64,000 bases of DNA from Candidatus Woesearchaeota archaeon (GTDB lineage Archaea > Nanobdellota > Nanobdellia > Woesearchaeales > JAHWIC01): assembly GCA_019322485.1 (NCBI GenBank), contig JAHWIK010000033.1, positions 42,596 through 106,595 of the forward strand, written 5' to 3'. The notes below the pieces were generated by a model. The model saw only the letters and a program-made list of their open reading frames with translations. It had not been told where the DNA came from and ran no database searches. The position numbers were made by a program, and so were the translations under genes. How positions within the stretch are numbered: position 1 is the first letter of the stretch; each line of letters starts with the position of its first letter. Of this stretch, positions 7,678-17,085 are shown one piece after another.

Positions 7678-9534
7678 ATGAGCCTAACAACAATAGTATT
7701 ATTTTTCATTTATACCTGGGGTTTAGGATACTCTGCAACTAAATTCATAAAAAACTCTGAAAATTTCCTAGAAAGAAATTTGATGAGGATTGGAATCGGG
7801 TTGGGAATTTTCCCCTTTCTTGGCGTTTTAATCAATTTGATACGAATACCTCTCGATTGGAGAATCTTTCTTGTATTGAGTTTGATTATGCCATTATTAG
7901 ACTTGTTTAAGTCTGATATAGTCAAACAAAAGAAATTACCGATAATCAAACTAAAGTTAACTAAGTCAAATATCTCCATCTTAGTTGTTTTACTTTTGTT
8001 CTCACTGTCATTATTTATGTACGCTTCGGGTGCATTTAGATATACTTGGCTAGAAGATGATGATCCGTGGCATCATGCTACTGCAATAAAATACGTTGCT
8101 ACAGAAAAGGATGTTTTTCATATTAAGCACATGTACATCAACCCTTATCCACCCGGATATGATTTATTATTCGGAATTTTACATCAAACTTCTCTATCAT
8201 TATACTGGACAATGAAGTTTTTCAATGCATTGATAATTTCTCTCGGAATAATCTTCTTTTACTTTTTTACTAAAAGATTCATTGGAAATGGAAAAAAAGC
8301 ATTATTTGCTGCTTTTGTTTTAGCTTCCATTCCTTGCTATTTAAGCCACTTCATATGGGCCCATAGTTTAGTTGTAACTTTATTCTTTCCAGCTATGTAT
8401 TGTATTGAGATGTTAAAATGGGACAAACGATGGGTATATCCTTCTATCCTAGTGATTGCTGGCATTTGTTTGATACAACCAACACAACCGATTAAATTTG
8501 CTTTCCTGTTTGGCATGTATTTCCTAGTTAAATGGATTAGCTCCAAGAAATTCAACCCCACTTTATTGACATCTTTATTTGGAGGATATTTTGTATCTTT
8601 GATTTGGTGGTTTAACCACTGGAAAGATATGTTTATATCAAGGGTCAGTGAAACAGGAGGTGCCGGCATAGGAAGCAGTGTTTCCTTTTTTGCTAAAACA
8701 TGGGGTACTCTTAAGAGAGCATTTCCCCCTACAAGTGGAAGCGCCACAAGAGCTTATTCTTTTAATGAAATGATTTTTGCAAAACACCAGAATATGATAA
8801 ATAATCCTATCGGCATAGGTTTGTTTATTAGTCTGCTAGCTATAATTGGACTCATCTTTGTAATAATTAACTATAAGAAATTATTAAAGGATGAAAATAA
8901 TTATTTATCAATAACCCTATTGTGGGCAATATTCACTTTCTTAGGATTTAATACTATGACATTTAATTTGCCAATCGGCCTATTCAGTTTTAGATTCTGG
9001 ATGTTATTTGCAATACCTGCTTCAATATTAGCTGCCGAAGGTTTATGGCTCCTATATTCCACAGGCAAGAAGTATAGTGTACCTAAAATTGTTATTCTAA
9101 TCATTGTAGTTTCAGGAATAATCTTCACATCGACCCATCAAAAATACAGTGTTAATACAGCAACTTGGCCGCCTGGCTTAGGTTGGGGCTCTTATGAAGA
9201 AGTCCAAGGTTATGTGTGGTTAAGAGATAACCTACCCATCAACACAGGGGTATTTACATTTACAGAAAACTATTTTGTTGTCGGATTTGATATGTTCTCT
9301 TGCGAATGGTGTTCTGATATAAAATCTTATAGAAAAACAGCAATAAATAACACAGCATCAGAGTTAAACTCGTGGTTAAAAGGCAAAAAATATTCACACC
9401 TAGTTATTGATGGTAGAACTATAAGAAAATTTGGCATAAATGAAACAAATACAAAATTGGGTGAACTTGTTTCATCGCAATTGTTCAATCCAATTCATCA
9501 GGCAGCAGGAATAGTTGTATTAGAAGTACGATGA
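7678..9534 (+). CDS. GT-C-type integral membrane glycosyltransferase
   Basis: 618 residues with about a dozen hydrophobic segments and a soluble C-terminal part of about 110 residues. The first large extracytoplasmic loop holds the acidic WLEDDDPWHHA, the kind of metal-binding motif found in the first loop of GT-C enzymes (STT3, PMT, ArnT), followed by INPYPPGYD, a YPP motif shared with two other membrane proteins here (42515 and 47166). Expected to use polyprenyl-phosphate-linked sugar outside the membrane. It overlaps the next GT-C gene by four bases. Confidence 0.7.
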   Translation: MSLTTIVLFFIYTWGLGYSATKFIKNSENFLERNLMRIGIGLGIFPFLGVLINLIRIPLDWRIFLVLSLIMPLLDLFKSDIVKQKKLPIIKLKLTKSNISILVVLLLFSLSLFMYASGAFRYTWLEDDDPWHHATAIKYVATEKDVFHIKHMYINPYPPGYDLLFGILHQTSLSLYWTMKFFNALIISLGIIFFYFFTKRFIGNGKKALFAAFVLASIPCYLSHFIWAHSLVVTLFFPAMYCIEMLKWDKRWVYPSILVIAGICLIQPTQPIKFAFLFGMYFLVKWISSKKFNPTLLTSLFGGYFVSLIWWFNHWKDMFISRVSETGGAGIGSSVSFFAKTWGTLKRAFPPTSGSATRAYSFNEMIFAKHQNMINNPIGIGLFISLLAIIGLIFVIINYKKLLKDENNYLSITLLWAIFTFLGFNTMTFNLPIGLFSFRFWMLFAIPASILAAEGLWLLYSTGKKYSVPKIVILIIVVSGIIFTSTHQKYSVNTATWPPGLGWGSYEEVQGYVWLRDNLPINTGVFTFTENYFVVGFDMFSCEWCSDIKSYRKTAINNTASELNSWLKGKKYSHLVIDGRTIRKFGINETNTKLGELVSSQLFNPIHQAAGIVVLEVR

Positions 9535-11108
9535 TTCTATCAAAATTATCAAAGAAGTGGAATAAAGTAGATACTTGCATGAAAAGAGCAATCTTAATTA
9601 TTCTGTTAGGGACAATTGTTAGATTCTTTCTGGCATTAATGGCCCAGCCAGGGGGAGACGGATGTTTTCATCTTAATGTTGCTAGATTCATAGCAACAAA
9701 CAACAGAATACCTGTTTTTGAATTATTAGGGAGAGATGTATTTTCAAGACCACCCTTATTCCACTTTATTGGAGCTGCCTTATTCAAAGTTTTTGGGGTT
9801 TTTGGAGAGTCTGCTTCAAATGCAGCTATGAAACTAATATCGCCCTTATTTGGTTCTCTAACAATATTGTTGGTATTTCTAATTTCAAAGAAAGTGTTCA
9901 ATAAGAAAGTTGCTTTATATTCAACAATATTCATTGCATTTTTACCTATTCACATTGATTATAGCAGTACCCCCCATGTAGAAGCGTTACTTGTATTTTT
10001 CTTGACCGTGTCTCTTCATTTTATTCTGACAAATAGGCCAAAACTATCCGGATTATCTTATGGACTTGCGTTATTAACTAAATATCAGGCATTATTCATC
10101 CTTCCAGTACTATTGTTAGCTTTCTATTTAAGGCACAAGAAAAAACATCCAGTATTTGTCAAAAAGTCCGCAGTTTTTCTCTTAATCTCCTTTGCAATTA
10201 GCCTGCCCTGGTTCATAAGAAATTATATCGCACTAAACAACCCAATATGGCCTTATCTTAACTCTTTTTTCGGCGGAGCACATGGGGCTATTTTAGACAC
10301 ATTCAAAATGAGCCCAAGTATATCGCATCTTTTAACACATAAATTGGTCACAACACCATATCTAGAGTTCTTTGGTGTGCCTCTCGGCCAATTCAAATAT
10401 TTATTTTATTACAACATTCCATTCTTAGGGATTCTTTTATTATTGTGGGGCCTTGCTACATTAGTATTTGTGTTGCCATTAATTATTGGATTCATAAATG
10501 TAAAAATTAAATCCAAAAACATAATAATATTTCTATCTTGGATAGGCATCTATGCCTTATCATTCATTGGGTTTGCATTCTTAAATAAAACTATAGTTGG
10601 AAGATACCTATTCCCAATAATACCAATTTTATCAATTATTTGGGGCTTTGGATTAAGTAGATTATTTAAAAAAATACCGAAGACTCTTGTCTTACTAGCA
10701 ATAACCTTTTGTATTATTGGTTTTGTGTCTTCAGAAGCCCTAAAGGTATCCCTAATATCAGGCAACTGGCATTACTATGACAATGATTTCAATTGGATAA
10801 AGGAGAATACCCCAAAAGATGCTGTATTCTTTGCGCAAGGCCAATGCTTTTCATATTACTTTAACAGACCAGATTATTATGCAGGTGCATATTACCCAAA
10901 AGGAGCCAGCTACGCGGAGGTAAACAGTACCATAATGGAAATAATCAAAGAGAACAACATAAACTATATATGGGTAAACCAAAATTTTGGCTTGGCCCCT
11001 GAAAGCGTACTTCCAGAAGACGTCCTAAATATTTTCAAAGTAAGTTACGGTAAAAGCTTGGTTTACAAGAATGAAAAAACAGGCACATATATATTAAAAA
11101 CAGGTTAA
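9531..11108 (+). CDS. ArnT/PMT-like GT-C membrane glycosyltransferase
   Basis: 525 residues with many membrane helices. The first loop has the GGDGCFHL acidic site, and RDVFSRPPLFHFIGAALFKVFG is the typical family-39/83 context. A C-terminal soluble tail (about residues 420-525) is probably extracytoplasmic. It begins with ATGA overlapping the end of the preceding GT-C gene, so the two are co-translated. The end overlaps by four bases the end of the converging radical SAM gene. Confidence 0.75.
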   Translation: MILSKLSKKWNKVDTCMKRAILIILLGTIVRFFLALMAQPGGDGCFHLNVARFIATNNRIPVFELLGRDVFSRPPLFHFIGAALFKVFGVFGESASNAAMKLISPLFGSLTILLVFLISKKVFNKKVALYSTIFIAFLPIHIDYSSTPHVEALLVFFLTVSLHFILTNRPKLSGLSYGLALLTKYQALFILPVLLLAFYLRHKKKHPVFVKKSAVFLLISFAISLPWFIRNYIALNNPIWPYLNSFFGGAHGAILDTFKMSPSISHLLTHKLVTTPYLEFFGVPLGQFKYLFYYNIPFLGILLLLWGLATLVFVLPLIIGFINVKIKSKNIIIFLSWIGIYALSFIGFAFLNKTIVGRYLFPIIPILSIIWGFGLSRLFKKIPKTLVLLAITFCIIGFVSSEALKVSLISGNWHYYDNDFNWIKENTPKDAVFFAQGQCFSYYFNRPDYYAGAYYPKGASYAEVNSTIMEIIKENNINYIWVNQNFGLAPESVLPEDVLNIFKVSYGKSLVYKNEKTGTYILKTG

Positions 11109-12505
11109 GACAGCCAGTTCTTGATAAAATAATAAATATCATAAAAAACATTTCCATTAAGAAGTCCTTTTGCAATCCTTCTTGCAATGTATTTTGGCCT
11201 GAAATAAAATTTTCTATAAAACAAATCATAATATTTCTGTATAGTATCCCAATCCAGATTAGGGTGGGTGTATACTTCAGTAGTATTATGGAAGTTATAC
11301 AAAGACCAGTCCTTGCTTTTTATAAGTCCTTTCTTATCAAGCTCATCAAATAAAGGAGTTGATGGGAATGGCAGAGTCATGGTGCCCTTCGCATAATCAG
11401 GGTCAAGTTCTATTGCAAAATCTATAGTTTTTTTCATTGTTTCCTCAGTCTCTCCTGGTAAAGCCAACATAAAAAATGCAACAGTTTCAATCCCAACCTT
11501 CCTTGCTAATTTGAATGCCCTTCTGCACTGGTCTAAGGTTATACCTTTTCTGATGTTGTTCAATAAATGCTGATTGCCTGATTCAGGACCAAAACTAATA
11601 GAATAACAGCCAGCCCTCTTGGCTTTTCTAAGAAATTCCTCGTCAATACAATTGACCCTTATCCCTGTAAAGATATTCCATGGGAATTTCAGGCCTCTCT
11701 CAACTATTAAATCGCAAATCTTCTTTGCCCTTGGAAGATCTGTAGAAAATTGGTCTTCCCAGATATGAATTTCATTAAAACCAGCATTAAGCATATATTC
11801 CATCTCGTCTACTACACGCTTAGCTGATTTAAATCTAAAATGCGTGCCGTGTATCTTCTTATTGCAGTATGTGCAATTGTATATGCAGCCCCTGGATGTT
11901 TCAATTGCTCCAACAGGGTTCTTCTTGCTGGTCAGCCTGGGAGTTTTATACTTCTTTATATCGAAAAGATGCCATGCAGGATAAGGTAGTTTATCCAAAT
12001 CCTCAATATAGCCGCATCTCTCATTCTTGATTATCTTTCCATTTTTTCTGAAGCAGATTCCCTTTATCTCGCTAAGTTTTTTGCCTTTGACGATATCACA
12101 TATAATATAGTCTCCTTCACCCATAACTACGATATCAATATCAGAATTGAGTAAAGTATCTTCAGGGAGTGCTGTAGGATGTGAACCACCTGCTATAACA
12201 ACCATTTCCTTATTTATCTTCTTAACTTCTCTGCTTGTATTAGCAGCTTCATGGAATAAAGGCGTAGTGCAGGTCACCCCAACAAAATTCGGGTTAAAGC
12301 TTTCAAGCTTTTTAACTAAATCCTTTAGTGGAGAAGGTGAAATAGCAAGGTCCAATATCTGCACATCATGGCCTGCCAAAATTAGTGAACCAGCCAAAGT
12401 TGCTAAATTCAATATTGGTATTTCTGGTATAGCTACCTTTATCTTAGATTTGGAATAAGCCCTCAAAGATGAAGGGGGGTTAACGAGCAGTACTTTCTTA
12501 GGCAT
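11105..12505 (-). CDS. B12-binding-domain radical SAM protein
   Basis: 466 residues. Residues 1-130 form a cobalamin-binding Rossmann-like domain (VLLVNPPSS at the start, VIAGGSHPTALPE, VVMGEGD). The radical SAM core follows with the cluster motif C-IYN-C-TY-C at about 206-213, and ISFGPESGN in the barrel. Such enzymes catalyse methylations or C-C and C-H chemistry on unactivated carbons of lipids, sugars or polyketides. The next upstream gene is a second member of the same family, so they may act in sequence. Leaderless start: the TATA at 12522-12538 sits 27 bases upstream. Substrate unknown. Confidence 0.85.
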   Translation of the reverse strand: MPKKVLLVNPPSSLRAYSKSKIKVAIPEIPILNLATLAGSLILAGHDVQILDLAISPSPLKDLVKKLESFNPNFVGVTCTTPLFHEAANTSREVKKINKEMVVIAGGSHPTALPEDTLLNSDIDIVVMGEGDYIICDIVKGKKLSEIKGICFRKNGKIIKNERCGYIEDLDKLPYPAWHLFDIKKYKTPRLTSKKNPVGAIETSRGCIYNCTYCNKKIHGTHFRFKSAKRVVDEMEYMLNAGFNEIHIWEDQFSTDLPRAKKICDLIVERGLKFPWNIFTGIRVNCIDEEFLRKAKRAGCYSISFGPESGNQHLLNNIRKGITLDQCRRAFKLARKVGIETVAFFMLALPGETEETMKKTIDFAIELDPDYAKGTMTLPFPSTPLFDELDKKGLIKSKDWSLYNFHNTTEVYTHPNLDWDTIQKYYDLFYRKFYFRPKYIARRIAKGLLNGNVFYDIYYFIKNWLS

Positions 12506-12521
12506 TTCAAGGAGGGTTATT

Positions 12522-12538
12522 AAAATATATATAAATAG
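12522..12538 (-). promoter_or_regulatory. TATA promoter of the first B12 radical SAM gene
   Basis: Minus-strand CTATTTATATATATTTT is centred about 27 bases from the ATG at 12505, matching a leaderless transcript. Confidence 0.5.
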
Positions 12539-12539
12539 A

Positions 12540-13994
12540 TTAGTATTTTCTCCTTAGAAAAAGCTTAAGCAGCCTTACCAAAGCCATATCTGTCTTTGTT
12601 TCCTTCTTACCAAAAAGAGGATTAATTATGTGCCTAAAAATTTTTGATGGGTGATAGATAAGCTGACTCAAGTAAAATGAAGTAAATAGCTTCATCCTGG
12701 CCCTGCCTAGCTCTTTATAATCTCCCCTCCATTTAGGGACTGTTATGAGGAGATCCTCCCATTTCTTATAGTCTACACCTTTCCTGAATTCAGCAAAAAT
12801 TTCAGCACCAGGCAAAGGAATTACTATACCAATGCTTGTTTCATCAAGCCCTGCTTTAACAAGGCGTTTCATATAGTTCCTGGTAACCTCTCTATCCTTT
12901 TTTGTTTCACCAGGGTAACCCAGTATAAAAAAAGTACATGTCTTTATTTTTAGCCTATTAAGCATGCGCACTACATTCTCAAGATGTTTCAAATTGATTT
13001 TCTTGTTCATTAAGGTTAATACCCTCTCAGAACCAGACTCAGGAGCTAAAGTTATGTGGGTGCAGCCAGCTTTTTTCATCCACTTAAGAACTTCTTCATC
13101 AACTGTATCCGCTCTTATTCCATTGGGGGTGTTGAACGCTATTTTTAAATTCCTTCTCAGTATCTCTTTGCATATTTCGATAATGTGATTCTTATCTAAA
13201 GTTATGTTATCATCTTCGAAATGGAATTCAGTTATGCCAAATTCTTTGATACAATATTCAATCTCATCAACAACCCTGGCAGGATTGACCTTTCTGAATG
13301 TTCTCTGCCAAAAAGCTGGCGAAGAGCAAAACCTGCATCCAAAAGGGCATCCTCTTGTTGTCATGATTGATGTGTACTTGTTGTTTACAGGACCATGCGC
13401 AGTTCCAAGCTTCCAGTAATTCTTTAAGGGTATAAGGTCTCTTGCAGGAAAAGGCAATGAGTTGAGATCTTTTATGAATTTTGTTTTAGGATTAACTAAT
13501 AGTTTGCCATTTCTCTTGTAAGCTAGTCCATCTATGTCTGAAGGGTCTTTTCCACCTACAAGTTCAAGAAAGCTTTCCTCTCCTTCTCCCAATATTACAT
13601 AATCAGCATCATTGTCCAAGAATTCCTTATATACAAAAGTTGCATGATTCCCCCCAATAATAACAGGAACATCAGGGAAGTTTTTCTTGGCTTCTTTTAT
13701 TATTTCAACCCCAATTGTATGGAATACCGAAGAAAGGATAGATATTCCGATAAAATCTGTATCCTTAGGTATTCTTGATATTATCTCCGACGGACTTAAG
13801 CCTACCCGGACATAATCCTCCATAAAGGGTGATACCTTTTCCATGGCTTCCCCAAAAGAATCTATTAAGTTAACTTCAATCCCCTTTTCCCTGAGGTAAG
13901 CAGCCAGGTATGTTATACCCAATGGAATATTGGCTATGCCTGCAAAATTTGTTTTAATATCAATCAAAGGTGGGTTGATTAGAACTACTTTCAT
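12540..13994 (-). CDS. B12-binding-domain radical SAM protein
   Basis: 484 residues with the same plan as its downstream neighbour: N-terminal cobalamin-binding domain (VVLINPPLID, PVIIGGNHATF, VILGEGEESFLELV), then the radical SAM cluster motif C-PFG-C-RF-C near residues 217-224, and LAPESGSERVL in the barrel. A C-terminal basic region of about 90 residues follows. It overlaps the upstream flavoprotein gene by four bases (ATGA), so the pair is translationally coupled. Likely modifies a lipid or a glycan precursor; the substrate is not inferable. Confidence 0.85.
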   Translation of the reverse strand: MKVVLINPPLIDIKTNFAGIANIPLGITYLAAYLREKGIEVNLIDSFGEAMEKVSPFMEDYVRVGLSPSEIISRIPKDTDFIGISILSSVFHTIGVEIIKEAKKNFPDVPVIIGGNHATFVYKEFLDNDADYVILGEGEESFLELVGGKDPSDIDGLAYKRNGKLLVNPKTKFIKDLNSLPFPARDLIPLKNYWKLGTAHGPVNNKYTSIMTTRGCPFGCRFCSSPAFWQRTFRKVNPARVVDEIEYCIKEFGITEFHFEDDNITLDKNHIIEICKEILRRNLKIAFNTPNGIRADTVDEEVLKWMKKAGCTHITLAPESGSERVLTLMNKKINLKHLENVVRMLNRLKIKTCTFFILGYPGETKKDREVTRNYMKRLVKAGLDETSIGIVIPLPGAEIFAEFRKGVDYKKWEDLLITVPKWRGDYKELGRARMKLFTSFYLSQLIYHPSKIFRHIINPLFGKKETKTDMALVRLLKLFLRRKY

Positions 13995-15280
13995 AAACCA
14001 TCAACCAATTTCAAGCCCATATCAATAGAATTATCCATGTTATTGTAATAGAAAGCCCCGGTACGCCCGCTACATATCAAGTTTTTGAATCCTGATAATT
14101 TCTTTTTTATTTCCTCCAATTCTTTCTTATAATTTAGTTCATATATTGGATAGGTATTTGTAATTCTTTCTATATGTATATTGCCTATGTCCTCCTTTTT
14201 GCACATCTTAACTTTTTCCAGGTCAGAGATGACTCTGCCTATTATTGACTTAGGATTTTCCCATATATTCTTATCCTTAACAGTAACCTCCACACATAAG
14301 GCATCCTTTCCTTCAGGCACATTATTTTTACTGAAATTTTTTGGTAAAGATATCCTCGTAAAGACTAAATCTCTATCTCCAAAATATATCCACTGGTTGG
14401 GGTCTCCTAAATCCTTTTTAATCTCTATATTATAAATTAAGATATCAAGATAATTTAGGTTGGGCTTTCCTAAGTTCAAATGCCCTGAAATCTCTGTAAT
14501 AGGTGCTGTCCAAACGAGCAAATCCGTCTTTAGGGTGGTATCTCCGAAACTAATTGAATCTATCCTATCTTCTTTATAATTGACTTTTATATCGCTAACA
14601 TTTGTGAATATTTTTCCTCCTTTCTTCTTTATCATAGATGCTAAATTCTCAGAAAACCTATAAACTCCCTTGTAGGGGTATAGAAACTTAGTTTTTACAG
14701 GCTTAGGCATAAGAGCTATTCTTAGAGTATCAAACAAAGAGTCCATCCTCAATCTTTTATCTATGACAGCCCTATCTATGGAAGCAGTTGCCCAGGTATA
14801 ATGTAGATTTGGTGCAGGCACAAAACTAAATTTCTCAGTATAATCCTTAAAAAAACAGTTATACAGTGTTTTACCATACTTGCTTACTATGTAATCGCTA
14901 AAACGTTCGCTTTCAAAAGGTGTTCTATTAAATAAATCAAAAGCAGCCTTTACCAATACTGTAAATGGAAGATTTAGTATTGTTTTTGGCCTTATAGGCC
15001 ATGGGTGGTATTTGCCAAAGAGATAAACTCCGCTGGTCCTGTCAATTGTTAATGATTTGTCACCCAATACAAATTTAATAAACTTTAATACATCCGGCTT
15101 ATCAGTATGAAACCTATGTGGGCCTATGTCAAACACAAAATCTCCATAGATAAAACTTCTAGCCAAGCCACCAACCTGCGACTCCTTTTCAATTAGGGTA
15201 ACTTTATGACCCTTTTCAGCTAGTTTATATGCAATAGTTAACCCAGCGATACCAGCCCCAACCACAGCGATATTCTTCAT
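13991..15280 (-). CDS. FAD-dependent oxidoreductase/mutase related to UDP-galactopyranose mutase and amine oxidases
   Basis: 429 residues. The N-terminal dinucleotide fold VGAGIAGLTIAYKL, the ESQVGGLARS motif and FDIGPHRFH are typical of the UDP-galactopyranose mutase / protoporphyrinogen-oxidase-like group. The C-terminal RTGAFYYNNMDNSI matches the flavin-contacting end of that family. A sugar ring mutase (pyranose to furanose) fits the glycan setting, but lipid desaturation or saturation is also possible given the two coupled radical SAM genes. The ATG at 15280 is set by a TATA at 15301-15310. Confidence 0.75.
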   Translation of the reverse strand: MKNIAVVGAGIAGLTIAYKLAEKGHKVTLIEKESQVGGLARSFIYGDFVFDIGPHRFHTDKPDVLKFIKFVLGDKSLTIDRTSGVYLFGKYHPWPIRPKTILNLPFTVLVKAAFDLFNRTPFESERFSDYIVSKYGKTLYNCFFKDYTEKFSFVPAPNLHYTWATASIDRAVIDKRLRMDSLFDTLRIALMPKPVKTKFLYPYKGVYRFSENLASMIKKKGGKIFTNVSDIKVNYKEDRIDSISFGDTTLKTDLLVWTAPITEISGHLNLGKPNLNYLDILIYNIEIKKDLGDPNQWIYFGDRDLVFTRISLPKNFSKNNVPEGKDALCVEVTVKDKNIWENPKSIIGRVISDLEKVKMCKKEDIGNIHIERITNTYPIYELNYKKELEEIKKKLSGFKNLICSGRTGAFYYNNMDNSIDMGLKLVDGL

Positions 15281-15300
15281 AGGGTCCAGAAAATTTGGAG

Positions 15301-15310
15301 GATATTTATA
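15301..15310 (-). promoter_or_regulatory. TATA box of the flavoprotein/radical SAM operon
   Basis: Minus-strand TATAAATATC centred about 26 bases upstream of the ATG at 15280; a leaderless transcript is expected. Confidence 0.45.
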
Positions 15311-15351
15311 GTTTTGGGTATAATGTTAGTCTGCAGAAACAAACACAAAGC

Positions 15352-15359
15352 TTTAAAAA
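15352..15359 (+). promoter_or_regulatory. TATA box of the GT-C gene
   Basis: TTTAAAAA precedes the TTG at 15385 by about 30 bases. This placement favours that TTG over the earlier in-frame TTG at 15295, which lies upstream of the box. Confidence 0.4.
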
Positions 15360-15384
15360 TTGCTTTTCTTTTCAAATATTAAGC

Positions 15385-17037
15385 TTGAAAATTAAAAAAC
15401 TGAAGCCCAAGATTACAAAGGAATATAGTTTACTCGCATTAGTTATAATTGCGTTCTTATTAATCAGAATCGTACTAGTTACTTCTTCTCTAAAGTATGT
15501 CGATAGTGATGAGTTATCAATAGGCATTATGGCCAAAAATATCATTGAAAAAGGAGAGCATCCTTTTTTTCTTTATGGCCAGCATTATGATGGCGGAGCA
15601 GCAATTCAAGGGCATTTTATGGCAATAATCTTCCTTCTATTTGGTGTTTCATCTTTTTCTTTTAACTTATCCAACCTATTGATAGCTATGGCCTTGGTCT
15701 TATTGACCTATTTTAGTGTTAAAAGATTATTCGATAAGAAAGTAGCGCTTTTAACTTCACTCTTGTTGGCTGTTTCTCCTTATCCATTCACATTCTTAAG
15801 CCAAACCAAAGGCCACTATATGGTGTCCTTATTCTTTAATATGCTAGTAATATACATATTCTGCAGGACATTCTTTGATGGAAAAAATAGTAACAAATAC
15901 TTCGCACTATTTGGCTTTGTTAGTGCAATTTCCTGGTGGGTTCTGGAATTTGTTATACCAATATTAATAGCTTCTTTTATCTTCTGGTATATATCTGACA
16001 AAAGATTCTTTTTGAAAAAAAAGTTTTTTATCTTCCTTGGGTCTTTCTTAATAGGATTCCTGCCATTAATTTTCTACAACCTAAAACATAATTTCGCAAA
16101 TATTAAACAATTCTTAGCTGGAACTGCTCTCCATAAACTAGTCTGTAAGTTCCATTTAATCCCAAGCGAAGTTAGATTTGGGGATAAGGTCGTGTCTCAT
16201 TGTAAGATATTTGGCCAGACCCGTACTTCGATCAGTATTGGAGAATTCTTAACCAAGAGCTTTCCCTCTCTTTTTGGAGATGGCTTCTCAGGATGGATAT
16301 ATTATGTAATATTTTTAGCTGCCGTAATATTTATTGTGCATAAAAATGGAGATATGATAAAAAAGTTTTTTATTGGTTTAATCCCAAACCAGAAATTTTC
16401 AAAATCAATAAAAGAATTCAGCAAAGAGTTTTATATCTTAATTTGCATAGCGCTTTTTTCATTATCTTTTTTCGGAGCAGGATTTAGTGGTGGCTACCAT
16501 TTATCTCCTCTCTTCCCTTTAATAGCTATCCTCCTCTCAATTTTTATAATAAATGTATGCAAAAGAGGCAGTATGTACAGATTAGTTTCTATCTCACTAG
16601 TTGCAATTCTATTGCTGGCAGCATTAATAGGAAATATCGAACTAATGAAAGCTGAACCAGCAGAAGATATAATAGATATAATCAATTTTATGAGGGAAGA
16701 AGGCATAGATAAAGCATATTCCACCTATTTCATAAAATGGGCATTGATTTTTGAAAGCAATGAAGAAATAATAGTATCCTGCGAGAATTTATGCCCCTGC
16801 GTTCCAAGATATCCCCTATACGAGGAAATTGTTAGGGACTCAGATAAATTTGGTTACGTGCTGCATGATAAATCTACTATTAATTTGAAATTTAGAAGCT
16901 ATCTTGATGAGAATGAGATTAGATACAAACACAAGCTATTTGACGGAAAGATTGTGTATTACGGCATATCAGAAATCGTCAGGCCTGGGATGGCTATAGA
17001 AAGCTGTACTTATGCAGAAGGTTATAGTATAATTTAA
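15385..17037 (+). CDS. ArnT/PMT-like GT-C membrane glycosyltransferase
   Basis: About 550 residues, strongly hydrophobic. After a short basic cytoplasmic start (KIKKLKPKITKE) the first helix is followed by an acidic first-loop motif, KYVDSDELSIG, and GQHYDGGAAIQGHFMA, the GT-C active-site loop seen in GT39/GT83-like enzymes. A C-terminal soluble domain with CENLCPC, a small cysteine cluster, follows the last helix. The start is uncertain: TTG at 15385 fits the TATA box at 15352, while TTG at 15295 would add 30 residues of unlikely composition. Expected to transfer sugar from polyprenyl phosphate on the outer face. Confidence 0.72.
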   Translation: MKIKKLKPKITKEYSLLALVIIAFLLIRIVLVTSSLKYVDSDELSIGIMAKNIIEKGEHPFFLYGQHYDGGAAIQGHFMAIIFLLFGVSSFSFNLSNLLIAMALVLLTYFSVKRLFDKKVALLTSLLLAVSPYPFTFLSQTKGHYMVSLFFNMLVIYIFCRTFFDGKNSNKYFALFGFVSAISWWVLEFVIPILIASFIFWYISDKRFFLKKKFFIFLGSFLIGFLPLIFYNLKHNFANIKQFLAGTALHKLVCKFHLIPSEVRFGDKVVSHCKIFGQTRTSISIGEFLTKSFPSLFGDGFSGWIYYVIFLAAVIFIVHKNGDMIKKFFIGLIPNQKFSKSIKEFSKEFYILICIALFSLSFFGAGFSGGYHLSPLFPLIAILLSIFIINVCKRGSMYRLVSISLVAILLLAALIGNIELMKAEPAEDIIDIINFMREEGIDKAYSTYFIKWALIFESNEEIIVSCENLCPCVPRYPLYEEIVRDSDKFGYVLHDKSTINLKFRSYLDENEIRYKHKLFDGKIVYYGISEIVRPGMAIESCTYAEGYSII

Positions 17038-17045
17038 AAGGATAA

Positions 17046-17054
17046 TTTTAAATA
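17046..17054 (+). promoter_or_regulatory. TATA box before GT2 gene
   Basis: TTTTAAATA lies about 36 bases upstream of the ATG at 17086; the leader would be under about ten bases. Confidence 0.4.
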
Positions 17055-17085
17055 TAATTGCAATGCCTTAATCGAGATATTAAAA

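Noticed and set aside
8337..8747. 136-codon minus-strand frame opposite the GT-C gene at 7678
   Set aside because: Antisense to a membrane-helix region; the composition is an artefact of the opposite strand.
15295..15384. Upstream TTG start of the GT-C gene at 15385
   Set aside because: It lies before the TATA box at 15352 and within the divergent promoter of the flavoprotein gene, and gives an atypical N-terminus.
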